Below are positions 40,445-47,684 of a stretch of 64,000 nt of DNA, piece after piece; positions within the stretch are counted from its first letter, which is position 1; each line of letters opens with the position of its first letter. The notes beneath the pieces are model-generated. The model was given only the letters and a program-made list of their open reading frames with translations, had not been told where the DNA came from and made no database searches. This DNA comes from Pseudomonas sp. GM78. GTDB lineage: Bacteria > Pseudomonadota > Gammaproteobacteria > Pseudomonadales > Pseudomonadaceae. A program made the translations under genes and the position numbers. Where the stretch lies: assembly GCF_000282475.1 (NCBI RefSeq), contig NZ_AKJF01000057.1, positions 23,915 to 87,914 of the forward strand. Reading direction: 5' to 3'.

Positions 40445-41347
40445 CTACGCGCCGCTCAACCCCTTGATCAGCAGATCCACATCCCCTTCCAATTCGGCCA
40501 CCGGATCGGCGGCGTCGACACTCAACACCACCAACCGACTCCCAGCCTCGGCAATCACCGCTTTCACCGCGTCTGAGGGCTGCCGATGATGCAACACCAC
40601 CGCCACGTCATTGTCCTTGAGCGTCACCCCCAACTCCTTCAGCGCCTCCGGCGTCCATTCGGCATCCGGCCGTGCATCCTGCCCGACCAACTCCAGATTG
40701 AGCCCGCCGATCAGGTAGCCAAAGTGATCGCTGAGGCTCACCACGCTTAGGTTGTCCGCGGCGGCCAGACGCGCCTCACTGTCGGCGCTGAGTTTGAGCA
40801 AGCGCTGTTTCAGTGCCGCCAGGTTCGCCTCGATCGCAGGCTTGGCAGTGGGGGCCAGGCGTACCAGGTCCGCGGCCATCACGTCGGCCATGCGTCCCAT
40901 GTTGTTGCTGGCCAGCCAGGGCTGGCTGTTCAAGCCATCGACCTGGTTGCCAGGCTGCACGGCAATGCCGGGCAGGGCGCCATCCACCGGACGGGCGGCG
41001 TCGACTTCGATGATGCGGATATTGCTGCGCCGCGAGATCGGGTACAGCGGATCATCCGGCCACAGCGAGCGCACGCCGATCACCGCATCGGCGCCGGTCG
41101 CCAGCTTGGCCAGCGCCGGAGCACCACGGCCGGTGAAGTAGGCGGTCTGGCGGCTGCCTGGCAGGTTGGCTGGTGCCGCGCGCTCGAGGCTGACATCGGT
41201 GCCTTTGAGCAGCACTTCGCCCAGGCCATAGGTGATTGGCAGTGAAGCCAGTACCCGCAGCGGTTTGCCGCTGTCAGCGCCGACGGCGGTTGTGGCCAGC
41301 CCGCACAGGGCGAGCGCCAGGGTCAGTTGTCGCAGAGAAAATGACAT
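40445..41347 (-). CDS. fpvF: Periplasmic metal-binding protein FpvF
   Basis: A 300-residue cluster A-I (ZnuA/TroA-like) solute-binding protein with signal peptide (1-24, TTAVGA-DS). In P. aeruginosa FpvC and FpvF bind ferripyoverdine/iron in the periplasm and work with the FpvD-FpvE transporter after FpvG-dependent reduction. Here the usual His metal ligands are sparse (HFGYLIGG, LHHRQPSD), agreeing with the family view that FpvF interacts with pyoverdine rather than being a plain zinc binder. Last gene of the operon, contiguous with fpvE. Confidence 0.88.
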   Translation of the reverse strand: MSFSLRQLTLALALCGLATTAVGADSGKPLRVLASLPITYGLGEVLLKGTDVSLERAAPANLPGSRQTAYFTGRGAPALAKLATGADAVIGVRSLWPDDPLYPISRRSNIRIIEVDAARPVDGALPGIAVQPGNQVDGLNSQPWLASNNMGRMADVMAADLVRLAPTAKPAIEANLAALKQRLLKLSADSEARLAAADNLSVVSLSDHFGYLIGGLNLELVGQDARPDAEWTPEALKELGVTLKDNDVAVVLHHRQPSDAVKAVIAEAGSRLVVLSVDAADPVAELEGDVDLLIKGLSGA

Positions 41348-42247
41348 TTATCCAAGGTTCCCTTTGAGGCTGGGGACGACGCCGCGCGCGATGGCGGCCA
41401 GGGCGAAGGCGATACCGGCCACCAGGATGATCGCGGCACCGGACGGGATCGGCAGGTCAAAGACGATCGGCGCTAGAATCCCGCACAGCGTGCTCACTGT
41501 GGCGATCAGCACCGAGCACCAGAAGAAGCCCTTCAGTGACTGGCTGAGCAGGCGCGCCGCCGCGGCCGGTATCACCAACAGCGCACCGACCAGGATGGCG
41601 CCGATGACTTTCACGGCGGCGACGGTGATCAGCGTTACCAGGATCACGAACAGGTAATCCAGGGACTTCACCGCCACCCCGCGCACCGCCGCCAGTTGCG
41701 GGTTGAAGCTGGCGAGCATGATGCGGTTGTACAGCGGCAAGGCCAGGGCCATGACCAGCGCGCCGACGATGGCCAGCACCAACAGGTCATTGCCGTTGAC
41801 CGTCAGCACCGAGCCGAACAGCACGTTCTCGAGGATGTGCACGTTGATCTTGCCCGCCAGGATCAGCAGCAGGCTGGCGCCCAGCGCCAACGACACCGAC
41901 AGGAACACACCGATCAAGGTATCCGGCGCCAGGCCCGTGCGGTTGCGCAGGTAATTAAGCAAAATGCCGAACAGCAGGCAGTAACCGAACAGGCTGCCGT
42001 AGGGCCCGGTGTAGGGTTCGCCCAGCAGGATGCCGATAGCCACGCCGGTCAGTGCCGCGTGTCCCACCGCTTCGGAGAAAAATGCGAAGCGCTTGACCAC
42101 CACCAGGGTGCCCAGACCGCCCAGCACCGGACCAATCAACAGGCCGGCGAGCAAGGCGTTGACCACAAATCCATAGGCCAGCGCCTCAGGCAGATAACCC
42201 GACGAGGCCCAGCCCTGGACCATCAAACGAAAGGCTTCGTAACTCAT
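41348..42247 (-). CDS. fpvE: Iron ABC transporter permease FpvE
   Basis: A 299-residue ZnuB/ABC-3 type permease with about eight membrane helices (ALAYGFVVNALLAGLLIG, TLVVVKRFAFFSEAVGHAAL, etc.). The HAALTGVAIG segment is the coupling region of the family. ATG 42247 overlaps the fpvD stop (TGATG); the frame extends 51 codons upstream into fpvD and is not coding there. Imports iron released from ferripyoverdine from the periplasm to the cytoplasm with FpvD. Confidence 0.92.
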   Translation of the reverse strand: MSYEAFRLMVQGWASSGYLPEALAYGFVVNALLAGLLIGPVLGGLGTLVVVKRFAFFSEAVGHAALTGVAIGILLGEPYTGPYGSLFGYCLLFGILLNYLRNRTGLAPDTLIGVFLSVSLALGASLLLILAGKINVHILENVLFGSVLTVNGNDLLVLAIVGALVMALALPLYNRIMLASFNPQLAAVRGVAVKSLDYLFVILVTLITVAAVKVIGAILVGALLVIPAAAARLLSQSLKGFFWCSVLIATVSTLCGILAPIVFDLPIPSGAAIILVAGIAFALAAIARGVVPSLKGNLG

Positions 42248-43092
42248 CAGGCAGCGCTCCGTGGATGGGTCGAGAACAAGCTCAGCAGGCGATCGGGGGT
42301 CAGCGCCTGTTGTGGCGTGGCATCGAACAGCACGCGGCGGTTGAGCCCGGTGACGTGATCGGCCAGGCGTCCAACCGCTTCCAGATCGTGCTCGATCCAC
42401 AGCACGGTGATGCCCGCCGCGCGCCAGTCGCCCAACAAGCGTTCGAACACCCGGATGCCGGCTTCATCGAGGGCCGACATCGGTTCGTCGAGCACCAGCA
42501 GTTGTGGTGCCGGAATCAGGCCTTGCGCCAACAACACCCGCTGGCGCTCGCCGCCCGACAGCGCACCCATGCGCCGCTTGCGTTTGTCCTGCATGCCGAC
42601 CCGTTCCAGCGCCTCGCCAATCGCCTTCGCGTAGTGTTTGCTCAAACCGAGGAACGCTGGACGCCGCTGGCACATCGCGGCCATGAAATCGTCGACGGTC
42701 ATTGGCAGACCGCGATCGAATTCCAGTGCCTGGGGCACGTAGCCGATCGTTCCCGGTTCGCCCGGCCATTGCAGGCTCAAGCGGCCCTGGTGCGGCATCT
42801 GCCCGAGCAGGGTCTTGATCAACGAACTTTTGCCGCCACCGTTAGGGCCGACCAGTGCATGCACGCTGCCGGGCCGAACTTGAAAAGTGACGTTGTCGAG
42901 GATGGTAGTGCGACCGAGGGTCAGGCTGACGTCGGCAAAATCCAGGGTCGGCCCCGAAACCTGTGGGAGCGAGCCTGCTCGCGATTGCGGTGTGTCATTC
43001 AATGATGATGGCGCCTGACTGGACGCCTTCGCGAGCAGGCTCGCTCCCACAGGGGATTGTGCATCGCCCAGGATAGTTTCTTTAGATGTCAT
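42247..43092 (-). CDS. fpvD: Iron ABC transporter ATPase FpvD, with in-frame REPIN insertion
   Basis: A 281-residue ABC ATPase: Walker A GPNGGGKSS, Q-loop region YVPQAL, signature LSGGERQRV, Walker B LLVLDEPMSALDE, H-loop WIEHD. Energises FpvE. ATG 43092 overlaps the fpvC stop (ATGA). Unusual: codons about 13-44 are encoded by a 93-bp REPIN (42961-43053) and give a low-complexity stretch (SPVGASLLAK...RAGSLPQ) before the conserved domain begins at LDFADVSLTLGR. The insert is a multiple of three, so the frame and translational coupling are retained. The extension lies ahead of the ATPase core and is likely tolerated. Confidence 0.9.
   Translation of the reverse strand: MTSKETILGDAQSPVGASLLAKASSQAPSSLNDTPQSRAGSLPQVSGPTLDFADVSLTLGRTTILDNVTFQVRPGSVHALVGPNGGGKSSLIKTLLGQMPHQGRLSLQWPGEPGTIGYVPQALEFDRGLPMTVDDFMAAMCQRRPAFLGLSKHYAKAIGEALERVGMQDKRKRRMGALSGGERQRVLLAQGLIPAPQLLVLDEPMSALDEAGIRVFERLLGDWRAAGITVLWIEHDLEAVGRLADHVTGLNRRVLFDATPQQALTPDRLLSLFSTHPRSAA
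42961..43053. repeat. REPIN inside fpvD coding sequence
   Basis: Inverted units CTGTGGGAGCGAGCCTGCTC and GAGCAGGCTCGCTCCCACAG, the same type as 32295-32370, spanning 93 bp within the fpvD N-terminal region. Confidence 0.93.
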
Positions 43093-44015
43093 GCCCCGGA
43101 CTCCTGAATCGCCCGCACCACAGTGTTGAGGTTGCCGGTCATTTCCTTTTCGTACTTGTCGGCGGTGTATTCGCCGTAGGAGATATGCGACAGCGGGTAC
43201 AGCTTGACCCCGGATTCGCGCTGGATGGTGTCGACGTAGGTGGAAGGGAAATCCATCTCCGAGAAGATCACTTTCACGTCCAGCTCACGCAGTTGGTCGA
43301 TGGTCTTTTTCAGCTGGCTGGGGCTGGGTTCGATACCGTGGGCCGGCTCGACCACCGCCGTCACTTCCAGGCCGAATTCGCGCAGCAGGTAATCGTAGGC
43401 GGCGTGAACCGTGGCCACGCGCAGTTCGGCGTTCGGTGCCGCGGTCAGTTTGGCCAGGGCGTCGGCGCGCATCTTGCGCAGGCGCTTGCCGTAGGCACGG
43501 GCGTTCTCGGTGTAGGTCTTGGCATTGGCCGGGTCGAGTTTTCCCAGTTCGCGGGCGATATTGTTGACCTGGGCGATCGAGGCGCTGATCGACAGGAAGG
43601 TGTGCGGGTTGACCACTTTGCCTGCGCCACGCGCGGCGACGCCGGTGGCGGCCAGCAGCGGCACGTTTTCGTTGGCCTCGATCACCGACACGTTCGGCGT
43701 TTCACTGGCGGCGATCATGCGGTCGGCGAAGTCGTCATGGCCGACGCCGTTGAGCACGATCACGTCGAGCCCGCTGATGCGCTTGATGTCTTCGGCCCGT
43801 GGCTCGTAGGCGTGGGGGTTGAAGCCGGCGGGAATCAGCGGCACCACCTCGGCCTTGTCGCCGACAATGTTGGCCACGTAGCTGTAATACGGGTGCAGGG
43901 TGATGCCGATGCGCAGGCGCTTGGCCTCATCGGCGCTGGCCAGGGGTGTCAGCAGGCAGGCCAGCAGGCCGACCAGTGACAGGCGCAGGAAAGAACGTAG
44001 CGATGAAATAGGCAT
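43089..44015 (-). CDS. fpvC: Periplasmic metal-binding protein FpvC
   Basis: A 308-residue cluster A-I solute-binding protein with signal peptide (about 1-28, LTPLASA-DE). Metal-ligand type residues: HPYYSYVANIVG, GFNPHAYEP, VNPHTFLS, TVHAAYDYLL, and Asp/Glu near the C-terminus (FSEMDFPS). In the Fpv system FpvC binds the ferrous iron released from pyoverdine and hands it to FpvDE. 35 bp separate it from fpvK; it overlaps fpvD by 4 bp. Confidence 0.9.
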   Translation of the reverse strand: MPISSLRSFLRLSLVGLLACLLTPLASADEAKRLRIGITLHPYYSYVANIVGDKAEVVPLIPAGFNPHAYEPRAEDIKRISGLDVIVLNGVGHDDFADRMIAASETPNVSVIEANENVPLLAATGVAARGAGKVVNPHTFLSISASIAQVNNIARELGKLDPANAKTYTENARAYGKRLRKMRADALAKLTAAPNAELRVATVHAAYDYLLREFGLEVTAVVEPAHGIEPSPSQLKKTIDQLRELDVKVIFSEMDFPSTYVDTIQRESGVKLYPLSHISYGEYTADKYEKEMTGNLNTVVRAIQESGA

Positions 44016-44050
44016 GGGAAAGCGGTCTTCTCTCGGAGGAAGGCGAGGGT

Positions 44051-44623
44051 TCAGTGCCGGTGCTGGCGGGTCACGCCGGCATCGAATTGCGCGACGACCT
44101 GCTGCCAGCCGGCGCCTTCGAGCGTGGCGTCGCTGAGGTCGGATGGGGCCTTGAGGTCGGCGGCGCGGTTGAGCCAGATGTCCGGGGCGTCGTCGCCAGC
44201 ACTCAGGCGCATCAGGAACGAGCCGGCCACGGCGATGCTCTGGCTCTGCCCGAAATACGCCCTGGCGTCGAGCAACTGCCAGGCATGGCCACCGCGGCTG
44301 ACTGAGCTTGCGTCCTGGGCAAAGGGAGCAAAGCCTTCATCGGCGAGGGTTTCGGGTGTCGGCAGGCTCTGTTGTTCCTGGCGCAGCAAGTGAATCTCAT
44401 CCAGCGTCACGCGCAAATCGGCGTAGATGCCTTGTTCGGACGCGCTCAGATCGCGGCGGGCGTCCAGTTGATGACTGTTGACGCTGCTCACTTGCTGCGA
44501 CTCGCCGCGCCAGGCGACCACCGAACCTGCCACCGCCAGGATCATCAGGCACAACAGCAAGACGTAGAGGGTTTCATGGCCGGCACCGGCCGGGCGGACA
44601 ATGTGCGTGGTTGGCGTACTCAT
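44051..44623 (-). CDS. fpvK: Inner-membrane protein FpvK
   Basis: A 190-residue protein with one N-terminal membrane helix (about 19-39, LYVLLLCLMILAVAGSVVAW) and a periplasmic coiled-coil-prone region (LDEIHLLRQEQQSLPTPE). Member of the small conserved family found only with FpvGHJ; FpvG/H/J/K associate in the inner membrane and support ferripyoverdine reduction. Exact role is not known. Overlaps fpvJ by 4 bp (ATGA). Confidence 0.85.
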   Translation of the reverse strand: MSTPTTHIVRPAGAGHETLYVLLLCLMILAVAGSVVAWRGESQQVSSVNSHQLDARRDLSASEQGIYADLRVTLDEIHLLRQEQQSLPTPETLADEGFAPFAQDASSVSRGGHAWQLLDARAYFGQSQSIAVAGSFLMRLSAGDDAPDIWLNRAADLKAPSDLSDATLEGAGWQQVVAQFDAGVTRQHRH

Positions 44624-44949
44624 GGGCTTTCGATGTCCGCCTGGTCAATCTCGACCACATGGCCGGGGCCTGCGTCGAACAGCACATAGAACTCGGCCCC
44701 TGGCTTCTTGAAGGTCAGGGTCGAGTCGGCCCCGAGCTTGCCCGGCACCAGGATGGTTTCGTCGTAGCCGATCACGTCCAGGGTCACGCCCGGCGCACCA
44801 CTGCCGTCGGAAAAGCCGCCGGTGCACTGGATCTGCTCGGCGTCGATGGCCTTGCATTCGCACATCGGGTTGTGGGCCAGGGCGCTGGCGCTGAAGCCTA
44901 TGCTGAGCACCAGCAACGCGGCGCGCAAAGGGCGGATTAGGTTGATCAT
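44620..44949 (-). CDS. fpvJ: Small periplasmic protein FpvJ
   Basis: A 109-residue protein with signal peptide (about 1-25, ASALAHNP) and a compact mature domain with a cysteine set (MCECKAIDAEQIQC) suited to disulfide or metal binding. Part of the FpvGHJK inner-membrane/periplasm assembly; FpvJ is needed for efficient iron release in P. aeruginosa. ATG 44949 overlaps the fpvH stop (ATGA); the frame extends upstream inside fpvH without meaning. Confidence 0.85.
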   Translation of the reverse strand: MINLIRPLRAALLVLSIGFSASALAHNPMCECKAIDAEQIQCTGGFSDGSGAPGVTLDVIGYDETILVPGKLGADSTLTFKKPGAEFYVLFDAGPGHVVEIDQADIESP

Positions 44950-45488
44950 GGTTTGCCTCCTTGGGTGGATAGCCAGGCGAGGGTGGCGGGGGAGGCCTGG
45001 CTCAGAGGAATGGATGCCTGGTGCATGGAGCCGTCCCAGCCTTCCATGGTGATCCACAGTTCGGCGTCGGCCTTGGTTTTTGTCGGGACCGGCAGCATGG
45101 CGCCCATGCGGTAGGGCGTGCCGAAGAAAATCACCCCGGCGGCACGAAGGCTGCGTGGCTTGCCGATGCGCAGGTAAGTCGCCTTGACCTGCTCGCGGCA
45201 GCTGTCGCACAGCGCGGCGTTGAAGCTTTTCATATAGCCGGCCGGGCCGTCGGGCCGTGGTGCTTCGTTACGAAGTTCGGCCAGGCGCAGGCTCCAGGGG
45301 CCGACCTGGACTTCGCCGATTTCCCGCTCGCCCAGGCCCGTGTCGCCGCGAAACAGCGCGGCATCGGCGAAGTATTTGGGCATGAAACCCAGCGGCACCA
45401 GCAACAGCAGAACGTTGATGTGGAAACGCCATTTGTGCCAGAAGCGGCTCAGCGTCGAACGGGGTGCTTGAGTGGCGACCTGGCTCAT
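44946..45488 (-). CDS. fpvH: Inner-membrane protein FpvH
   Basis: A 180-residue protein with one membrane helix (about 24-42, FHINVLLLLVPLGFMPKYF) and a periplasmic domain with a CDSC pair (AALCDSCREQV), a possible redox or metal site. Belongs to the FpvGHJK group. Overlaps fpvG by 4 bp and fpvJ by 4 bp, showing tight translational coupling of the operon. Confidence 0.87.
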   Translation of the reverse strand: MSQVATQAPRSTLSRFWHKWRFHINVLLLLVPLGFMPKYFADAALFRGDTGLGEREIGEVQVGPWSLRLAELRNEAPRPDGPAGYMKSFNAALCDSCREQVKATYLRIGKPRSLRAAGVIFFGTPYRMGAMLPVPTKTKADAELWITMEGWDGSMHQASIPLSQASPATLAWLSTQGGKP

Positions 45489-46684
45489 TGACTGACCTCC
45501 GTGGTTTCAGCGCTGCTGGCCGTGGCAGGCTCGTTGCGTGGGCGTTTGTTGCTGCGCTTGAGGGCGTTGGCCGTGGCCAGGGCAGTGCGCTTGGTCCAGA
45601 TCAACAGGCCGCTGAGCACCATCATGCTCAACAGCAGGCCGAAGAAGCACCAGATCAGCTTGATCCAGATCCCGCCGAAATCACCGGTGTGCAGCGGACG
45701 CATGGATTCGGTCACGAACTCCAGGCCCGAGCGGTCCGACAGCAGGCGCGTGGCGGCGACTTCGCCTGTGTACGGGTTGATGTCGGCGGTCTGGAACATC
45801 AGCGGATACCAGCTTCGCCCGCCCACCGACAGGTAGCTGTAGGCGTTGGCCGGCATACTGACAAAGCTCTCGTCGAGCCCCGGGATACGTTCCTTGGCCT
45901 CGCGGATAGCCGCTTCCAGGCTGATCATCGGTGCCGGCGCGCCATCGGTGGTGAGCGGCACGCTTTCACGCGGGACCACGGCCGCCACCGGCGCGGTGGA
46001 GATGGAAATCTGGTTGTCGAACATGAACGCTTCGATCAGGAACCAGGTGCTGGTGACGGAAATGACGGCGATGAACCAGATCGACCAGATGCCGCTGAGA
46101 CGGTGGAAATCGCCCCAGAAAATCCGTGCGCCATGGCGAATGCGCAGGGTTGGCCGGAAAAAGCCTTTCCAGAAGCGCTTGTACACCACGAGACCCGTCA
46201 CCAGGGAGGCCAGCATCGGCAGGCTGAGGAACGACACCAGGTACCAGCCCCAGCTGTAGCCGTTGGTGAACGGCACCAGCCACCAGCCGTGCAGGGCACG
46301 GGTGAATGCCTGGAAGTTGAACTGCGGAGCGGGGCCCTGGATGGCACCGGTGTATGGGTTGACGTACACCGTCAACTCACGCCCGTCGGGGTAGTTGACG
46401 CGCACGTCCAGGGCGAAATGCGCTTCGTCGGGGCGGCTGATGCTGTCGACGATGATGTCGGGCTCGGCTTGCCTGATCGCGGCGACGATCTGGTCGTAAT
46501 TGAGCCGTGGCGCGTCATCCGCAGGTTGACTTGCGCGCATTTGCGGATTGGCCAGCCAGACGATCTCCTGGCTGACCACCGCCAGCGTGCCGGTCACACA
46601 GACGATCAGCACGAAAAACCAGATCGGCAGTGCCAGCCAGCTGTGGACCAGGAACCAGATTTTTGAACGGGATTTCTTCGACAT
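45485..46684 (-). CDS. fpvG: Inner-membrane ferripyoverdine reductase FpvG
   Basis: A 399-residue PepSY-TM family protein, first gene of the operon. Four membrane segments (about 9-31, 138-162, 195-215, 340-362) carry conserved His residues (LVHSWLALP, ALHGWWLVP, DFHRLSG, PLHTGDFGG) expected to bind haem or pass electrons. FpvG reduces Fe3+ to Fe2+ in ferripyoverdine in the periplasm so that iron leaves the siderophore and pyoverdine is recycled. A PvdS-like promoter lies upstream at 46772-46795. Confidence 0.93.
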   Translation of the reverse strand: MSKKSRSKIWFLVHSWLALPIWFFVLIVCVTGTLAVVSQEIVWLANPQMRASQPADDAPRLNYDQIVAAIRQAEPDIIVDSISRPDEAHFALDVRVNYPDGRELTVYVNPYTGAIQGPAPQFNFQAFTRALHGWWLVPFTNGYSWGWYLVSFLSLPMLASLVTGLVVYKRFWKGFFRPTLRIRHGARIFWGDFHRLSGIWSIWFIAVISVTSTWFLIEAFMFDNQISISTAPVAAVVPRESVPLTTDGAPAPMISLEAAIREAKERIPGLDESFVSMPANAYSYLSVGGRSWYPLMFQTADINPYTGEVAATRLLSDRSGLEFVTESMRPLHTGDFGGIWIKLIWCFFGLLLSMMVLSGLLIWTKRTALATANALKRSNKRPRNEPATASSAETTEVSQ

Positions 46685-46771
46685 GGTTAAGGCGTCTTAT
46701 ATCGATGAAAGGCCTCTGCTACGGGCTTCGCAGCGATGAGGTCAATGGACGGTCCGGTCGCGGTTTTTCCT

Positions 46772-46795
46772 ACGCGAAAGGACTGCATCTATATA
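46772..46795 (-). promoter_or_regulatory. PvdS-like promoter of fpv operon
   Basis: On the minus strand, TATAT-N16-CGT: one mismatch from TAAAT in the -35 element, 88-111 bp before the fpvG start. Supports iron-starvation control of the uptake operon. Confidence 0.5.
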
Positions 46796-46863
46796 GGACG
46801 AATGAGCACCCGAAATCCCGAAGGGTGATATGAAAGAAAATGTTTCGTGTTTCGCCATACCAT

Positions 46864-46891
46864 CGTCGGAACGCCACCCGGCGTTCCGACG
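46864..46891. terminator. Strong hairpin after VOC gene
   Basis: CGTCGGAACGCC-ACCC-GGCGTTCCGACG, a perfect 12-bp stem, 26 bp after the VOC gene stop (minus strand). There is no T-tract, so it may be a transcript-stabilising or Rho-assisted end. Confidence 0.5.
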
Positions 46892-46917
46892 ACGAGGCCG
46901 CGCAGGCCTCGCAGATT

Positions 46918-47376
46918 TCACCCCTGCTGAAACATCTCCTTCGCCCGCTGCTCGATCTGCTCCTGGGTCAGGTCCTCTTTGCGCGTGGCCAGGAACCACA
47001 GATGCCCATAGGGATCCCTCAAGGTCCCGGAACGGTCGCCGTAAAACTGATCCTTGACCTCGGAAACCACGATGCCACCCGCATCGATGGCCTGTTTGTA
47101 GGACTTGTCCACATCGGTCACGTACAGATGCAGGCCCACCGACGGCGAGTTGTCTGGATTGCTCAACGGCCCTTGATCGCACGGAGTGCCGAGCATGATC
47201 GGGCAATCGCCAATGCGCAGTTCGGCGTGGCCGATGCTGCCGTCGGGCATGGCCAGGCGCATGACCTCGATGGCGCCGAAGGCTTTTTTGTAGAAATCGA
47301 TGGCTTCGGCGGCTTTTTGAATGCCCAGGTACGGGGTGATGCTGTGATAACCCTCTGGAATCGGTTTGACGCTCAT
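46918..47376 (-). CDS. VOC-family protein (glyoxalase/PhnB-like)
   Basis: A 152-residue vicinal-oxygen-chelate fold protein: TPYLGIQKAAEAIDFYKKAFGA at the start, IGHAELRIGDCPIMLG, and DPYGHLWFLATRKEDL near the end, resembling PhnB-like proteins. Metal ligands of true glyoxalases are only partly evident. ATG 47376 follows AAAAAGGAGAACC; the longer frame to 47481 passes through the REPIN. Substrate unknown. Confidence 0.85.
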   Translation of the reverse strand: MSVKPIPEGYHSITPYLGIQKAAEAIDFYKKAFGAIEVMRLAMPDGSIGHAELRIGDCPIMLGTPCDQGPLSNPDNSPSVGLHLYVTDVDKSYKQAIDAGGIVVSEVKDQFYGDRSGTLRDPYGHLWFLATRKEDLTQEQIEQRAKEMFQQG

Positions 47377-47427
47377 GATGGTTCTCCTTTTTATAGTGAG
47401 ACGAAGATCGCTCTCCAGCCGAACAAT

Positions 47428-47521
47428 TGTAGGAGCTGCCGAAGGCTGCGATCTTTTGTTTTGATCGTCAGCATGTTTCAAGTTTCAATAAAGATCGCAG
47501 TCTGCGGCAGCTCCTACAGGG
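47428..47521. repeat. REPIN (TGTAGGAGCTGCCG type)
   Basis: Inverted units TGTAGGAGCTGCCGAAGGCT and AGTCTGCGGCAGCTCCTACA around an AT-rich loop, upstream of the VOC gene and before the sfnB-like promoter. Confidence 0.9.
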
Positions 47522-47531
47522 TTCATCGGCA

Positions 47532-47567
47532 CTGTTCAGCCATCAACAGTGAAGCAACAGATTGCTT
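47532..47567. promoter_or_regulatory. Candidate SfnR upstream activating site (sfnB-like)
   Basis: CTGTT-N8-AACAG (47532-47549) followed by the perfect dyad AAGCAA-CAGA-TTGCTT (47552-47567), about 80 bp upstream of the -12 element. Similar CTGTTG/CAACAG and TTGC/GCAA dyads lie upstream of msuE. Confidence 0.55.
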
Positions 47568-47632
47568 GCCTTCGTCATGCGAAATCCCTCGAAAACGCTC
47601 TGAACCCCCTTTAAACACTGACCCGCGCCGTC

Positions 47633-47649
47633 AGGCACAGAAGCTGCAA
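47633..47649 (+). promoter_or_regulatory. Sigma-54 promoter of sfnB-like gene
   Basis: AGGCACAGAAGCTGC: GG and GC separated by exactly 10 bases, as required for -24/-12 recognition. It is 36 bp upstream of the ATG. First base differs from the TGGCAC consensus. Confidence 0.65.
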
Positions 47650-47684
47650 TGACCTTCGATAAACACCTGTATCGAGAGTCTTGT

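Noticed and set aside
41348-42400. 51-codon extension of fpvE
   Set aside because: It lies inside fpvD in another frame; ATG 42247 overlaps the fpvD stop as in other operon junctions.
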